Shown piece by piece: positions 53,688 to 63,512 of a stretch of DNA of 64,000 bases; within the stretch, counting starts at the first letter, position 1; the number at the start of each line of letters is the position of its first letter. Location of the stretch: NCBI GenBank assembly GCA_963777325.1, contig CAVZQE010000005.1, positions 197,725 to 261,724 on the forward strand. Direction: 5' to 3'. The translations under genes were made by a program, and so were the position numbers. This DNA comes from JAFAXA01 sp963777325. GTDB lineage: Bacteria; Pseudomonadota; Alphaproteobacteria; Acetobacterales; Acetobacteraceae. The notes beneath the pieces were generated by a model, which was not told the origin of the DNA, searched no databases, and saw only the letters and a program-made list of their open reading frames with translations.

Positions 53688-55247
53688 TTACTGCCCAGGC
53701 CGCAGCAATGTGCCGCGAGGCGAGGTCGCGTGCTCCTTGAGCACCGACTCGCTCGCCGGGTCGATTTCCTTGAGCAGCACGTCGTAGCCCCACAGATCGG
53801 CCACGTGCTGCAGCACGAGACGGGCGTCCCCCTCGTCCAGCAGCACCCGGTTCAGCGCCCGGTGGTGCAGGATGAGCCGCCGGTCGCCCGCGAGATTGAC
53901 GTCCACGACCTGGATGTCGGGCGCGAGCCACGCCACGTCGTACTGGCGCGCGAGCGCCCGCCGGATGCGCCGATAGCCTCGCTCATCGTGGATCGCGTCC
54001 ACCCGCATCGTCGGCTGGTTCACGTCGTCCACCACGCCGAACAGGCGGAAACGCCGGATGAGGCGCGGGCTCAGGAACTGGAGAATGAAGCTCTCGTCGC
54101 GGTAGTTCGACCAGATGTCGCGCAAGGCCGCCATCTCGTCGCCGTTGCCGGCAATGTCCGGAAACCAGGCGCGGTCTTCCTCCTCCGGGGTCGTGCAGAT
54201 CCGGGCGATGTCCTCCATCATGGCGTAGCCGAGCGCGTACGGATTAATGCCGCTATAGCGCCGGTCGTCGAAATTGGGCTGGAACACGACGTTGGTGTGG
54301 GAGTGCAGAAACTCCATCATGGCGCCGTCGCCCAGATACCCCTGGGCATGCAGCCGGTTCATGATCCGGTAATGCACGTAGGTGGCGCAGCCTTCGTTCA
54401 TCAGCTTGGTCTGGCTCTGCGGATAAAAATACTGCGCGATCTGCCTCACGATGCGCAAGATCTCGCGTTGCCAGGGTTGCAGGCGAGGCGCTGTCTTCTC
54501 CAGGAAATAGAGGATGTTCTCTTGCGGCAGTTGCAGCAGCGCACGCCTGCGCTCGTCGATAGAGTTATCCTCGCGCCCAGCGGCCTTGGACGGCAGCGTG
54601 CGCCACAGATCGTTGTAGATCCTCTCCTCGTGCTGGCGCCGCTCGCGCGCCCGCCGCTCCTCGGACGCGAGATCGGCCGGGCGCTTGCGCGGATAGCGAT
54701 GAACGCTGTGGTTCATCAGCGCATGCGCCGCGTCCAGCAGATGCTCGACCGCGACCTCGCCATAGCGCTCCTCGCACGACGCCACATAGCTTTTCGCGAA
54801 GTCGAGATATTCGAGGATGCCGTTCGCGTCCGTCCACTGGCGGAACAGGTAGTTGTTCTTGAAGAAGTGATTGTGCCCGAACGCCGCGTGCGCGATCACC
54901 AGCGTCTGCATCGTCGCCGTGTTCTCCTCCATGATGTAGCTGATGCATGGATTGGAGTTGATGACGATCTCGTAGGCGAGGCCCTGCATGCCGGCCCGGT
55001 ACAGCGCCTCGTTGCGGGCGAACTGCTTGCCGAAGGACCAGTGCTTGTAGAAGAGCGGCATGCCGATCGAGGAGTAGGCGTCGAGCATCTGCTCGGTGCT
55101 GATGACCTCGATCTGGTTCATGTAGACGTTCAGCCCGAGCTCGCGCAGGGCCACGTGCTCGACCGCGTCGTAGGCGCGCTGGATAGTGCCGAACTCCCAG
55201 TCGGCGCCCTCGAACAGCGCCCGCCCGCTCCCGGCCTTGACGCTCAA
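53688..55247 (-). CDS. spoVR: SpoVR family protein
   Basis: A 519-residue cytosolic protein with the highly conserved SpoVR marks: NQIEVISTEQMLDAYSSIGM, PLFYKHWSFGKQFARNEALY, YEIVINSNPCISYIMEENTA and HAAFGHNHFFKNN. Named from sporulation in Bacillus, in proteobacteria it is a stress-associated gene. The TTG start overlaps the yeaH stop as TTGA and gives the expected N-terminus. It is third in prkA-yeaH-spoVR. Confidence 0.94.
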   Translation of the reverse strand: MSVKAGSGRALFEGADWEFGTIQRAYDAVEHVALRELGLNVYMNQIEVISTEQMLDAYSSIGMPLFYKHWSFGKQFARNEALYRAGMQGLAYEIVINSNPCISYIMEENTATMQTLVIAHAAFGHNHFFKNNYLFRQWTDANGILEYLDFAKSYVASCEERYGEVAVEHLLDAAHALMNHSVHRYPRKRPADLASEERRARERRQHEERIYNDLWRTLPSKAAGREDNSIDERRRALLQLPQENILYFLEKTAPRLQPWQREILRIVRQIAQYFYPQSQTKLMNEGCATYVHYRIMNRLHAQGYLGDGAMMEFLHSHTNVVFQPNFDDRRYSGINPYALGYAMMEDIARICTTPEEEDRAWFPDIAGNGDEMAALRDIWSNYRDESFILQFLSPRLIRRFRLFGVVDDVNQPTMRVDAIHDERGYRRIRRALARQYDVAWLAPDIQVVDVNLAGDRRLILHHRALNRVLLDEGDARLVLQHVADLWGYDVLLKEIDPASESVLKEHATSPRGTLLRPGQ

Positions 55248-56566
55248 TGCCGGGCCTCCGCGCCGGCCGCCTTCTTCGCGAACAGGTCGCGAAAGACGGG
55301 GTAGATGTCGCGGCGGTGGTTCACCTTGCGCATCGCCAGCGGCGCGCCGTTCCGCACGACCAGGCTGTAGGTCTGCCAGAGATCGCTCTCGCGGCGGACA
55401 AAACCCGGCGGGAAGCTCTCGCCCTCGCGCCCGACCTCGAGATACGCGTAGTACTGGCAGATCGGCAGGATCGCGCGGGTCAGCAGCGACGCCGTGCGGT
55501 CGTTGTCCGAGGAGGTGTTGTCGCCATCCGAGGCCTGCGCGCCGTAGATGTTCCAGTCCTCCGGCCGGTAGCGCTCCGCAACCACGCGGAGCATCTCGTC
55601 AAGCGCGGTGGAGACGACCGTGCCCCCGGTCTCGGGGCTATGGAAGAACGTGTCCTCGTCCACTTCCTGCGCATGGTGCGTGTGCCGGATGAACACGACG
55701 TCGACATGCTTGTACCGGCGCTTCAGGAAAATATACAGAAGGATGTAGAATCGCTTGGCGAGATCCTTCATGTGCTCGGTCATCGAGCCCGACACGTCCA
55801 TCAGGCAGAACATGACCGCCTGCGCCATCGGCTTCGGCAGCGCCTCGAAGCGCTTATAGCGCACGTCCATCGGATCGATATACGGGATCAGGTTGACGCG
55901 CCGGGTCGCGCGGTCGAGCTCCTCGCGCAGCGCCGCGATGCGGACCGCGCGGTCGGCGAGCGGGCGGACCTCGTCCGCCTCAAGCGCCTCCAACTCGCGG
56001 GTGAGCCGCTCGATCTCGGCCGCCTTGGGGCGCTTGAGCGCGATCCGGCGCGAGAGGCTGTTGCGGACGGTGCGCATCAGCGCAAGGTTGGCGGGCGAGC
56101 CTGAGACCGAGTACCCGGCGCGGTGCCAGCTCAGATTCTCCGTATCGGCGACCCGCTTCTTGGCGAGATCGGGCAGTTCCAGATCTTCGAGGAAGAGATC
56201 GACGAACTCCTCATGCGTGAGCGCGAAGCGGAAATCGTCCTGGCCGTCGCCGTCCGGACTGCCCTCCGAGCCGCGTCCGCCGGCGCCGCCCTGCGGCCGG
56301 GAGATACGGTCGCCCTCCGCGTATTCCTTGTTCCCCGGCAGCAGATACTCGCGGATGCCGCCGGCGCCGCCGCGCCGGAAGCTCGGCTCGTGAACGCCAT
56401 GGATCGGGAGCGTAATCTCGCCGCCCTTGTCCGCGTCCTTGATGCTGCGATTGGCCGAGCTTTCATGCACGGCCTTGCGGATGAGCGACTTCGCGCGTCG
56501 CATGAACCGCTGCCGGTTGGCGAGGCTCTTCCCCCCTGGGTTCAGACGGCGATCGACGATGTGCAT
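55244..56566 (-). CDS. yeaH: DUF444 family protein YeaH
   Basis: A 440-residue protein with a VWA-like metal-ion-dependent domain; MFCLMDVSGSMTEHMKDLAK holds the DxSxS motif. The N-terminus MHIVDRRLNPGGKSLANRQR is the family opening and fixes the start, since the frame remains open further upstream. FIRHTHHAQEVDEDTFF and SPETGGTVVSTAL are typical. YeaH is co-encoded with the kinase YeaG/PrkA and is thought to act with it under starvation or stress. It lies 29 nt after prkA. Confidence 0.93.
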   Translation of the reverse strand: MHIVDRRLNPGGKSLANRQRFMRRAKSLIRKAVHESSANRSIKDADKGGEITLPIHGVHEPSFRRGGAGGIREYLLPGNKEYAEGDRISRPQGGAGGRGSEGSPDGDGQDDFRFALTHEEFVDLFLEDLELPDLAKKRVADTENLSWHRAGYSVSGSPANLALMRTVRNSLSRRIALKRPKAAEIERLTRELEALEADEVRPLADRAVRIAALREELDRATRRVNLIPYIDPMDVRYKRFEALPKPMAQAVMFCLMDVSGSMTEHMKDLAKRFYILLYIFLKRRYKHVDVVFIRHTHHAQEVDEDTFFHSPETGGTVVSTALDEMLRVVAERYRPEDWNIYGAQASDGDNTSSDNDRTASLLTRAILPICQYYAYLEVGREGESFPPGFVRRESDLWQTYSLVVRNGAPLAMRKVNHRRDIYPVFRDLFAKKAAGAEARH

Positions 56567-56595
56567 CGCGGGGGTGCTTCTCCTCGGGCGTCCCG

Positions 56596-58557
56596 TCAGC
56601 CCGCCTGCTTCACGCGCATATACCACTCCACCAGCCGCCGGACCTGCCGCTCGGTATAGGACCGCGCCATCATCCGCTCGACGAACTGGCCGTGCTTCTT
56701 CTCGGTCTCGCTGTCCTTCTTCGAGCCAAAGCTGATGACCGGCAGCAGTTCCTCTACCTGGCTGAACATCCGCTTCTCGATCACCTCCCGGATCTTCTCG
56801 TAGCTGTTCCAGGACGGGTTGCGGCCGCTGTTGTAGGCGCGCTGGCGGAGGCTGAACTTCACGACCTCGTTGCGGAAGTCCTTGGGGTTCGCGATCCCGG
56901 CCGGCTTCTCGATCTTCGTGAGTTCCTGGTTCAGCAAGTCACGGCTGAGCAGCTGGCCGGTGTCGCTGTCCTTGTAGTCCTGGTCCTCGATCCAGGCATC
57001 GGCATAGGCGACGTAGCGGTCGAACAGGTTCTGCCCATAGTCGTGGTAGGATTCGAGATACGCCTTCTGGATTTCGTTGCCGATGAACTCGGCGTAGCGC
57101 GGCGCGAGCTCGCCCTTGATGAACTCGAGGTAGCGCTTCTCGGTGTCCTCGGGCAGCTGCTCGCGGCGGATCGCCTGCTCCAGCACGTACATCAAATGCA
57201 CGGGATCGGCGGCGATCTCGATCGTGTCGTGGTTGAACGTCGCGGCCAGCACCTTGAAGGCGAAGCGGGTGGAGGCGCCCTCCATCCCCTCCTCGGGGCC
57301 GGCAGCGTCGCGATACTCCTGGATGCTGCGCGCCCGCGGGTCCGTCTCCTTCAGGCTTTCGCCGTCATAGACCCGCATCTTGGCGTAGAGGGTCGAGTTC
57401 TCGTGCCGCTTCAGGCGGCTCAGGACCGAGAACCGCGCCAGCATCTCGAGGGTCGCGGGCGCGCAGGAGGCGCCGGCGAGCTCCGACCCCTGCACGAGCT
57501 TCTCGTAAATCTTCTTCTCCTCGGTGACGCGCAGGCAGTACGGCACCTTGATGACGAAGATCCGGTCGATAAAGGCCTCGTTGTTGCGGTTGTTCTTGAA
57601 GCTCTGCCACTCCGCCTCGTTGGAGTGGGCCATGATCACGCCCGTGAACGGGATCGCGCCGATATTTTCGGTGCCAATGTAGTTCCCCTCCTGCGTTGCC
57701 GTCAGCAGGGGATGCAGCATCTTGATCGGGGCCTTGAACATCTCGACGAATTCGAGCATGCCCTGATTGCCGCGATTCAACCCACCCGAGTAGCTATAGG
57801 CGTCCGGGTCGTTCTGCGCGTGCATTTCCAGCTTACGTATGTCGACTTTGCCGACGAGGGAGGAGATGTCCTGGTTGTTTTCGTCGCCGGGCTCCGTCTT
57901 CGCGATCGCGATCTGGCGCAGACGGGACGGGTTGAGGCGCACCACGCGGAAACGCGAGACGTCGCCCCCGAACTCGTCCAGCCGCTTCATCGCCCAGGGA
58001 CTCATCAGCCGAGTCAGGCGGCGGCGCGGAATGCCGTAGCGTTCCTCGAGCAGATCGCCCTGCATCTCGGGATCAAACAGCCCGAGCGGACTCTCGAACA
58101 CCGGGCTGATCTGGTCGCCGGCCTTGAGCGCGTAGATCGGGTGGCGCTCCATCAGCGCCTTCAGCCGCTCGGCGAGCGATGACTTGCCACCGCCCACCGG
58201 CCCGAGCAGATAGAGGATCTGCTTTCTTTCCTCCAAGCCCTGCGCGGCATGACGGAAGAAGCCGACGATCCGCTCGATCGTCTCCTCCATGCCGTAGAAT
58301 TCGGAGAATGCCGGATAGACGCGGATGGTGCGGTTCATGAAAATCCGCCCGGGCCGCGCATCCTTGGACGTGTCCACCATCTCGGGCTCGCCGATGGCGG
58401 CGAGCAGCCGTTCGGGCGCGCTCGCATACATCATCGGATCGGAGCGGCAGCCCTCAAGATACTCGGCCAGGGACATCTCGGATTCCCGGCGCGTCTCGTA
58501 GCCGCGGGTATAGGCGGAGAACAGGTCGTCCGCGCTGCGCATCACTCGCTCGTCCAT
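56596..58557 (-). CDS. prkA: PrkA family serine protein kinase (YeaG)
   Basis: A 653-residue AAA-type protein kinase. The N-terminal AAA domain has Walker A GPVGGGKSS (about 119-127) and GVIMAHSNEAEWQSFKNN, and a C-terminal PrkA domain follows. The start at 58557 gives ERVMRSADDLFSAYTRGYET; an ATG 15 nt downstream is an alternative. It heads prkA-yeaH-spoVR, an operon induced by stationary phase, nitrogen starvation or acid in proteobacteria. Confidence 0.94.
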   Translation of the reverse strand: MDERVMRSADDLFSAYTRGYETRRESEMSLAEYLEGCRSDPMMYASAPERLLAAIGEPEMVDTSKDARPGRIFMNRTIRVYPAFSEFYGMEETIERIVGFFRHAAQGLEERKQILYLLGPVGGGKSSLAERLKALMERHPIYALKAGDQISPVFESPLGLFDPEMQGDLLEERYGIPRRRLTRLMSPWAMKRLDEFGGDVSRFRVVRLNPSRLRQIAIAKTEPGDENNQDISSLVGKVDIRKLEMHAQNDPDAYSYSGGLNRGNQGMLEFVEMFKAPIKMLHPLLTATQEGNYIGTENIGAIPFTGVIMAHSNEAEWQSFKNNRNNEAFIDRIFVIKVPYCLRVTEEKKIYEKLVQGSELAGASCAPATLEMLARFSVLSRLKRHENSTLYAKMRVYDGESLKETDPRARSIQEYRDAAGPEEGMEGASTRFAFKVLAATFNHDTIEIAADPVHLMYVLEQAIRREQLPEDTEKRYLEFIKGELAPRYAEFIGNEIQKAYLESYHDYGQNLFDRYVAYADAWIEDQDYKDSDTGQLLSRDLLNQELTKIEKPAGIANPKDFRNEVVKFSLRQRAYNSGRNPSWNSYEKIREVIEKRMFSQVEELLPVISFGSKKDSETEKKHGQFVERMMARSYTERQVRRLVEWYMRVKQAG

Positions 58558-59237
58558 ACCAGATCACCACACCCTTCGCGTAAATCACCCCGATACCGCT
58601 ATCGACTCCGACTTCTGTCTTGTAGCCGTGAATGGTAAGTCCCGTGCTCCGCCATATCCAAACAAGAATAAGACTTCGTTGCCGTCTGTGTCTTATTGAT
58701 GACAGCAACAAAAACGCAGCTTTGTTGCATCGGCCCGTCTAAGTGGAGCGCTGCGCTGGCTCGAAACAAACCGAGCCGGCCGCTGCGCGATTTCCCGATC
58801 GCGCGACTGTTCTGTGCCGCTTCACAAAGCAGTCTTTCACTGCAATCGGCGGCCGCATCAGAGGCATCGGCTATGTCCTGCCCGGCGCCCGATTCGGAGT
58901 TTCCCTTTTTGCCGATCGAAGTGTCCAGAACATTAAGCGACCGCAGGCGACGAAAGCGCGCTCCCCCGGGTTCCGCACATGCTCCGTCATGGCCGTGCTG
59001 CACGCGCCGTGCATCCTTGCCTCGCGGAACAGCCGCTCATTGGTATTTGTCAATATCGCCCGGCCCCTCGGGATTACGACTTAAACCTCTGTCACTTCGC
59101 CGCGCCTCGTACGTGCATATATGCTTCAACCGGGCCTTTTGCAGCGACCGTCGCCACCGCGCCCTTGCCCGCGCGTCTGGACAAGCGGCAGGGCCGGGTG
59201 TCGGATCAATGGCTCAACGTCGCGGCCGGAGGGATGG
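58558..59237. other. 680-nt interval without a supported gene
   Basis: The left part must contain the prkA promoter, the right part that of the MlaC-like gene. A run of lower G+C (about 58640-58720, with aaacaagaataagac and acagcaacaaaaacg) stands out. The few open frames have no family-like content, and no tRNA or hairpin-plus-T-tract is visible. Confidence 0.5.
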
Positions 59238-59876
59238 ATGCGCCTAGCTTCATTGGGACGACGGCCATTCCTGGCGGGCCTGACCGTGACGGCGCTCGCG
59301 CCCGCGGCCGCGATTGGGCAGGATTTCGCGCAAGTGGCGGCGGGCATCCAGCGTCTCTACTCCGCGCTGCTCGCCGTCATGAAGGCGGGCGCCGCCACGC
59401 CGTTCACCCAGCGCTATGCCGCTCTCGTGCAGCCCGTGTCCCGGGCGCTCGATCTCCCGGCGATCCTGCAAGTGGCGGTCGGGCCGGCCTGGGGGGCGCT
59501 TCCCGCCTCCCAGCAATCCGCGCTGCAGGCTGCCTTCCAGAAATACTCGGTGGCGACCTACGTGTCTCAGTTCGACAGCTACAACGGCGAAAAGCTGGAG
59601 GTGCTGCCCGGGCTGCGCACGCTACCGAACGGGCAGCAGGTGCTGCACAGCGAAATCGTCTCGGGTTCGGGTGAGGCGCACGCGATCGACTACGTGATGC
59701 GGCAGACACCCGAAGGCTGGAAGGCCGTGGACGTGCTGCTCGACGGCACGATCAGCCGGGTCGCCGTGCTGCGGTCGGATTTCCGCCGGCTTTTGTCGCG
59801 CGGCGGGGCCGCCGAACTGACAAGCTTTCTCCAGCAGAAAGCGACCGATCTGTCCGGGATGACCAGCCCGCCCTGA
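59238..59876 (+). CDS. MlaC/Ttg2D-like phospholipid-binding protein
   Basis: A 212-residue periplasmic lipid carrier of the MlaC/HpnM family. The N-terminus GRRPFLAGLTVTALAPAAA has a twin-arginine-like start, so export through Tat is likely. The mature part shows ALVQPVSRALDLPAILQVAV, YVSQFDSYNGEKLEVLPG and IDYVMRQTPEGWKAVDVLLD, the typical family motifs. GGAGGG lies 4 nt before the ATG. No other Mla or hopanoid gene is adjacent. Confidence 0.85.
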   Translation: MRLASLGRRPFLAGLTVTALAPAAAIGQDFAQVAAGIQRLYSALLAVMKAGAATPFTQRYAALVQPVSRALDLPAILQVAVGPAWGALPASQQSALQAAFQKYSVATYVSQFDSYNGEKLEVLPGLRTLPNGQQVLHSEIVSGSGEAHAIDYVMRQTPEGWKAVDVLLDGTISRVAVLRSDFRRLLSRGGAAELTSFLQQKATDLSGMTSPP

Positions 59877-59899
59877 AGGCGCGATCCGCGTCCTGTCCC

Positions 59900-60679
59900 T
59901 CAGCCGGCGGTTTCGCGAACCAGCGTGACGGGAGAGGAGGCGGCGGGCCCGGCATCGGCCTCGGTCATCATGCGCCAAGTTCCCGAGACGAGCACCTCGC
60001 TCGGCCGGAAGCGGCCCTTGTAGGCCATCTTGCGGCTCTCCGGCACCCAATAGCCGAGATACGTGTAGGGCAGGCCGAGGGCGCGGGCGCGCTCGATCAG
60101 CCACAGGATCGCGTAGGTGCCGAGGGAGCGCTTGTCCATCCCGGGGCCGAAGAAGCTGTAGACGGCGGACAGGCCGTCGGCCAGGCGGTCGGTCAGGCAG
60201 GCGCCGACCAAGCGGTCGTCCGGATCGCGGAACTCGACCATGAAGGTCTCGATCGGCGTATCCTCGACCATGGCGCGGAAATCGTAGAAGCTCATCGTCG
60301 CCATGTCGCCATCGGCGTGCCGGGCCTGCTGATACCGCTGGAACAGCTGGAACTGCTCGGCGGTGGCGCGGGACGGCACCTCGAAGCCCTCGAGCGCCGC
60401 ATTGGCGCGCGCGATCCGGCGCATGGTCCGGTCCGGCTGAAACGTCGCGACGGGAATGCGGATCGGCACGCAGGCCTGGCAGGACGGGCAGACAGGCGCG
60501 TAGGCGATGTTGTGGCTGCGCCTGAAGCCCGCGCGGGAGAGGCGGTCGTGCAACGCCTCGGCGTTGGCCCCGGTGATCTCGGTGACGACCTTGCGCTCCG
60601 TCCGGCCCGGCACGTAGGGGCAGGGCAGCGGTGCCGTCGTGTAGAAGAACTGCGGGCGGCGCGGGGGCTTGTACGTCAT
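59900..60679 (-). CDS. aminoacyl-tRNA-protein transferase (ATE/Bpt type)
   Basis: A 259-residue transferase that adds Leu (Bpt) or Arg (ATE1-like) from a tRNA to protein N-termini, marking them for ClpAP degradation. The N-terminal cysteine motif CPSCQACVPIRIPV is intact, and LTDRLADGLSAVYSFFGPGM and TYLGYWVPESRKMAYKGRFR are typical of the C-terminal GNAT-like domain. The ATG overlaps the RDD gene stop as ATGA. Confidence 0.93.
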   Translation of the reverse strand: MTYKPPRRPQFFYTTAPLPCPYVPGRTERKVVTEITGANAEALHDRLSRAGFRRSHNIAYAPVCPSCQACVPIRIPVATFQPDRTMRRIARANAALEGFEVPSRATAEQFQLFQRYQQARHADGDMATMSFYDFRAMVEDTPIETFMVEFRDPDDRLVGACLTDRLADGLSAVYSFFGPGMDKRSLGTYAILWLIERARALGLPYTYLGYWVPESRKMAYKGRFRPSEVLVSGTWRMMTEADAGPAASSPVTLVRETAG

Positions 60680-61200
60680 GCTCGGAAGCGAGGTTCGCCC
60701 GGCATGTTCCAGGAGTAGGGCGGCGGGGTCAACGCCCGCGAGCGGATCACGACCGTGCCGCTGACGAGATCGTGCAGCGCCCGCTTGCGGATCGTGAACA
60801 GGGCGCACACCAGCAGCAAGCCTCCGGACACCGCGAAGGTCAGATAGTAGGCGAGCGTGAACGCCAGCGCCTGGCCGCCGCTCGCCGGCCCGAGGTCGTT
60901 GTTGTTGCGGACGACGAGGCCGCACAGGGACTGGCCGGGTGTCGCGCCGTTGCTCGCCAGAAAGCCGAAATGATAGAGGAAAGGCACGACCGGCAGCACG
61001 CCAAGCAGCGGCAGCCCAAGCCCTAGCGTGACGACGCCGAAGGCGACGAGTGCGAACCAGAGCACGCTCACGAGGACGCCGATCAGCACCATGTCGACGC
61101 ACCAGGCGACGCAGCGCCGCGTCAGCACGCCCTGGATCAGAACGTCGTCGTCGTCCTGCATGAGCGAAGGCGTGGTCGCGTTCCAGACGGGGTGATTCAT
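60676..61200 (-). CDS. RDD family membrane protein
   Basis: A 174-residue protein with an RDD domain: about four hydrophobic segments (VDMVLIGVLVSVLWFALVAF; LGLPLLGVLPVVPFLYHFGF; ALAFTLAYYLTFAVSGGLLL), though the R-D-D triad here reads RRCVAWCVD and later KRALHDLVSG. The ASNGATPGQSLCGLVVR segment is family-typical. Function unknown. It is coupled by 4-nt overlaps to both neighbours in a penicillin acylase - RDD - transferase operon. Confidence 0.88.
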   Translation of the reverse strand: MNHPVWNATTPSLMQDDDDVLIQGVLTRRCVAWCVDMVLIGVLVSVLWFALVAFGVVTLGLGLPLLGVLPVVPFLYHFGFLASNGATPGQSLCGLVVRNNNDLGPASGGQALAFTLAYYLTFAVSGGLLLVCALFTIRKRALHDLVSGTVVIRSRALTPPPYSWNMPGEPRFRA

Positions 61201-63512
61201 CGCGGATCCAGCCTGATGGTTGCGGAGACGGCGGCGGGCGCCGGGCCGAGCGGCACGGTCTCGCCATCGCGCCAGCGTTGCAGGAAATCCCGCGCGTGCG
61301 TGCTGAGCAGATTGCCGGACTGCCCGGGCGCGACCACGAACAGGCTGCGATCGAGATCGGCAAGCTCGTACACGCCCCGGAAGGAGGGGCCATGCACGGC
61401 ATCTAGCCCCTCCCACGGGAGGCCGGCCTGATCGACGGTCGAGCCGTCGCCCGGGCTTTCGATCCGCGCGGTCGCGAGCGGGCCCAGCAGCGGCAGGCGT
61501 CCGAGGATCGGGTGAGCGAACACCGCTTGATGAGCCTTTCCCCATTCCCAGGCCGCTACATCGCTGCCGAACCTGCTCTGCAAGTCCGTCACCGCATCCC
61601 GCAGGGCCGTCGACGATATGGTCCCGCATGGGCCGCCGCACCAGTGCCTTCCGGCCGCCGACAGCACGTAGGCGACGAACTCCTCGGTCGGACCGGCGGA
61701 GGCGGCCGGCACCCCCGCGCGGGCGAGGATCGCGTCTCGGAAACGCTCGATCCATGCATTGAAGATCAGCGGTTCCGGCCGGTCCCGGCGCATGGTTCCG
61801 TCCCAGGCGCGAAGCAGGGCGATCGCCTGGGCGGCGGGCGGATCGCCGGGCTCCGGGACGTGCAGCAACGCCGGAAGCACCTGGCGCGCGAAAGCGCTCT
61901 CCGTGTCCATCTGCATGCGGGCGAAATCGGCGGGCGTGAGCCGGTCGTGGCCCGCGAGCATCGCTCGGATGCGCTGCCCCCGCCAGTCGCCGAACCAGTC
62001 GCGGCCGAGAAACACGGGAAAGTCGGGAGGAGCGATTCGCTCGTTGGCGTTCACGAGCCTGCCGCTTGCGGGCGCGACGCTGTGGGGCAGGGCCGTCCCG
62101 GACGCCCAGCCCACCCAGTCGTGCGCGCCGTCCGCGCCGGAGACCGGCACCGACCCGTCGCCCGCCCGGCGGATCGGCACGCGGCCCGTCACCCAGAGAG
62201 CGATGCGCTGCCGGTCCGCGACCAGCAGGTTCTGCACCGGCGCGCTGATCGCCTCGGCGGCCCTCCCGGCCGCCTCCTCGTCGGTTGCGCGGTTCAGGGC
62301 GAGCAGGCCCGACGGGGCCGTGTCGCCGGGCGCGAGATTGGCCATCGAGACCGCGAGCAGGGCGCCGTTCGGCCCCGGTCGCAAGTCGCTGATGAGCGGG
62401 CCGTGCCGTGTCTCGCGGAGGAGGAGGGTCTCGTCCCGCTGGCCGCGCACGCCGATGCGTTCACGGTGGACGACGAAGGGGCGGGGGCCATCCGGCGTTG
62501 CATACTGATCGTCGCCGACCGGCGTTTCGATGAACACGTCCTGCGTGTCCGGTCCCGTCGTCGTGAAGGTCCAGGCGATGCGGCCGTTATGGCCGAGCAC
62601 GAGGAACGGCACGCCGGGCGCGGTCGCTCCGGCCAGCACATGGCCCGGCCACTCGATCCGGGCGAGATACCAGACGCCAGGCATGGAATAGCCGAGATGC
62701 GGGTCGCCCGCGAGCAGCGGCGCGCCGCTCGCCGTGTGGCTGCCATCGACCGCCCATTCGTTGGAGGCGCTCCGTGGCAGCGTGAACGGCGCCGGAAACC
62801 GGGGCAGGGCGTCGAGCAGCGCGGCGGCGCTTCGCGTGCCGGTCGCGAGGGCGGCGGAAGGCGTGCCCGGGCCTTGCGCCTCGGCGGGCCAGAGCTCGTC
62901 GATGCGGCTCCGCGGCAGCTTGCCTTGCAGCGCCAGACGGCCGAGTTCGGTGCGCCAGTTCTCGGACAGATAGAGCGCCATCGTCTTGCCCCAGAGCAGG
63001 CTGTCCACAGCGCTCCAGGGTTCCGGCGCGCCGAGCGGCAGGAACTCGGGCGCGCTGAACCGGCCCCTAGCCTCGATCCAGGCATTCACGCCGCGCGCGT
63101 AGGCGTCGAGCACCGCCCGCGTGTCGGCGGGCAGCGCGTCCAGGTCGGCGAGCGCCCGCCGCCTGAGACCGAGCACGCGGTTGAGCCGGTCGATTGGCAG
63201 CGTCGCCGATCCCGCGAGCTCGGACAGCCGCCCCGACGCGTTGCGGCGCATCAGTTCCATCTGGAACATGCGGTCCCGCGCATGCACGAAGCCGAGCGCC
63301 GTCGCCGCGTCCAGCTCGCTCGCCGCCTGGATGCGGGGCACGCCGTCCTGGTCGAAGCGGACCGATACGGGCGCGGACAGGCCGGGGATAGACACGCGCT
63401 GGTCGGATGCGGGCAGGGTCAGCCACAGCATCCCCGTGATAGCGGAGGCCAGCAGCAGCAGGACGGCCCCGAGCGCCACCAGGAGTTGCCGGAGAGCACG
63501 GAAAAAGCGCAT
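61197..63512 (-). CDS. penicillin acylase family N-terminal nucleophile hydrolase
   Basis: A 771-residue precursor. A membrane/signal segment (LRQLLVALGAVLLLLASAIT, about 7-26) leads an N-terminal chain with ALGFVHARDRMFQMELMRR. The autocatalytic cleavage site precedes the nucleophile Ser in RSASNEWAVDGSHTASG, after which AGDPHLGYSMPGVWY continues the beta chain. Substrates in relatives range from penicillins to acyl-homoserine lactones; none can be assigned. It is the first gene of its operon. The ATG at 63512 follows a stretch that cannot extend the signal peptide. Confidence 0.92.
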   Translation of the reverse strand: MRFFRALRQLLVALGAVLLLLASAITGMLWLTLPASDQRVSIPGLSAPVSVRFDQDGVPRIQAASELDAATALGFVHARDRMFQMELMRRNASGRLSELAGSATLPIDRLNRVLGLRRRALADLDALPADTRAVLDAYARGVNAWIEARGRFSAPEFLPLGAPEPWSAVDSLLWGKTMALYLSENWRTELGRLALQGKLPRSRIDELWPAEAQGPGTPSAALATGTRSAAALLDALPRFPAPFTLPRSASNEWAVDGSHTASGAPLLAGDPHLGYSMPGVWYLARIEWPGHVLAGATAPGVPFLVLGHNGRIAWTFTTTGPDTQDVFIETPVGDDQYATPDGPRPFVVHRERIGVRGQRDETLLLRETRHGPLISDLRPGPNGALLAVSMANLAPGDTAPSGLLALNRATDEEAAGRAAEAISAPVQNLLVADRQRIALWVTGRVPIRRAGDGSVPVSGADGAHDWVGWASGTALPHSVAPASGRLVNANERIAPPDFPVFLGRDWFGDWRGQRIRAMLAGHDRLTPADFARMQMDTESAFARQVLPALLHVPEPGDPPAAQAIALLRAWDGTMRRDRPEPLIFNAWIERFRDAILARAGVPAASAGPTEEFVAYVLSAAGRHWCGGPCGTISSTALRDAVTDLQSRFGSDVAAWEWGKAHQAVFAHPILGRLPLLGPLATARIESPGDGSTVDQAGLPWEGLDAVHGPSFRGVYELADLDRSLFVVAPGQSGNLLSTHARDFLQRWRDGETVPLGPAPAAVSATIRLDPR

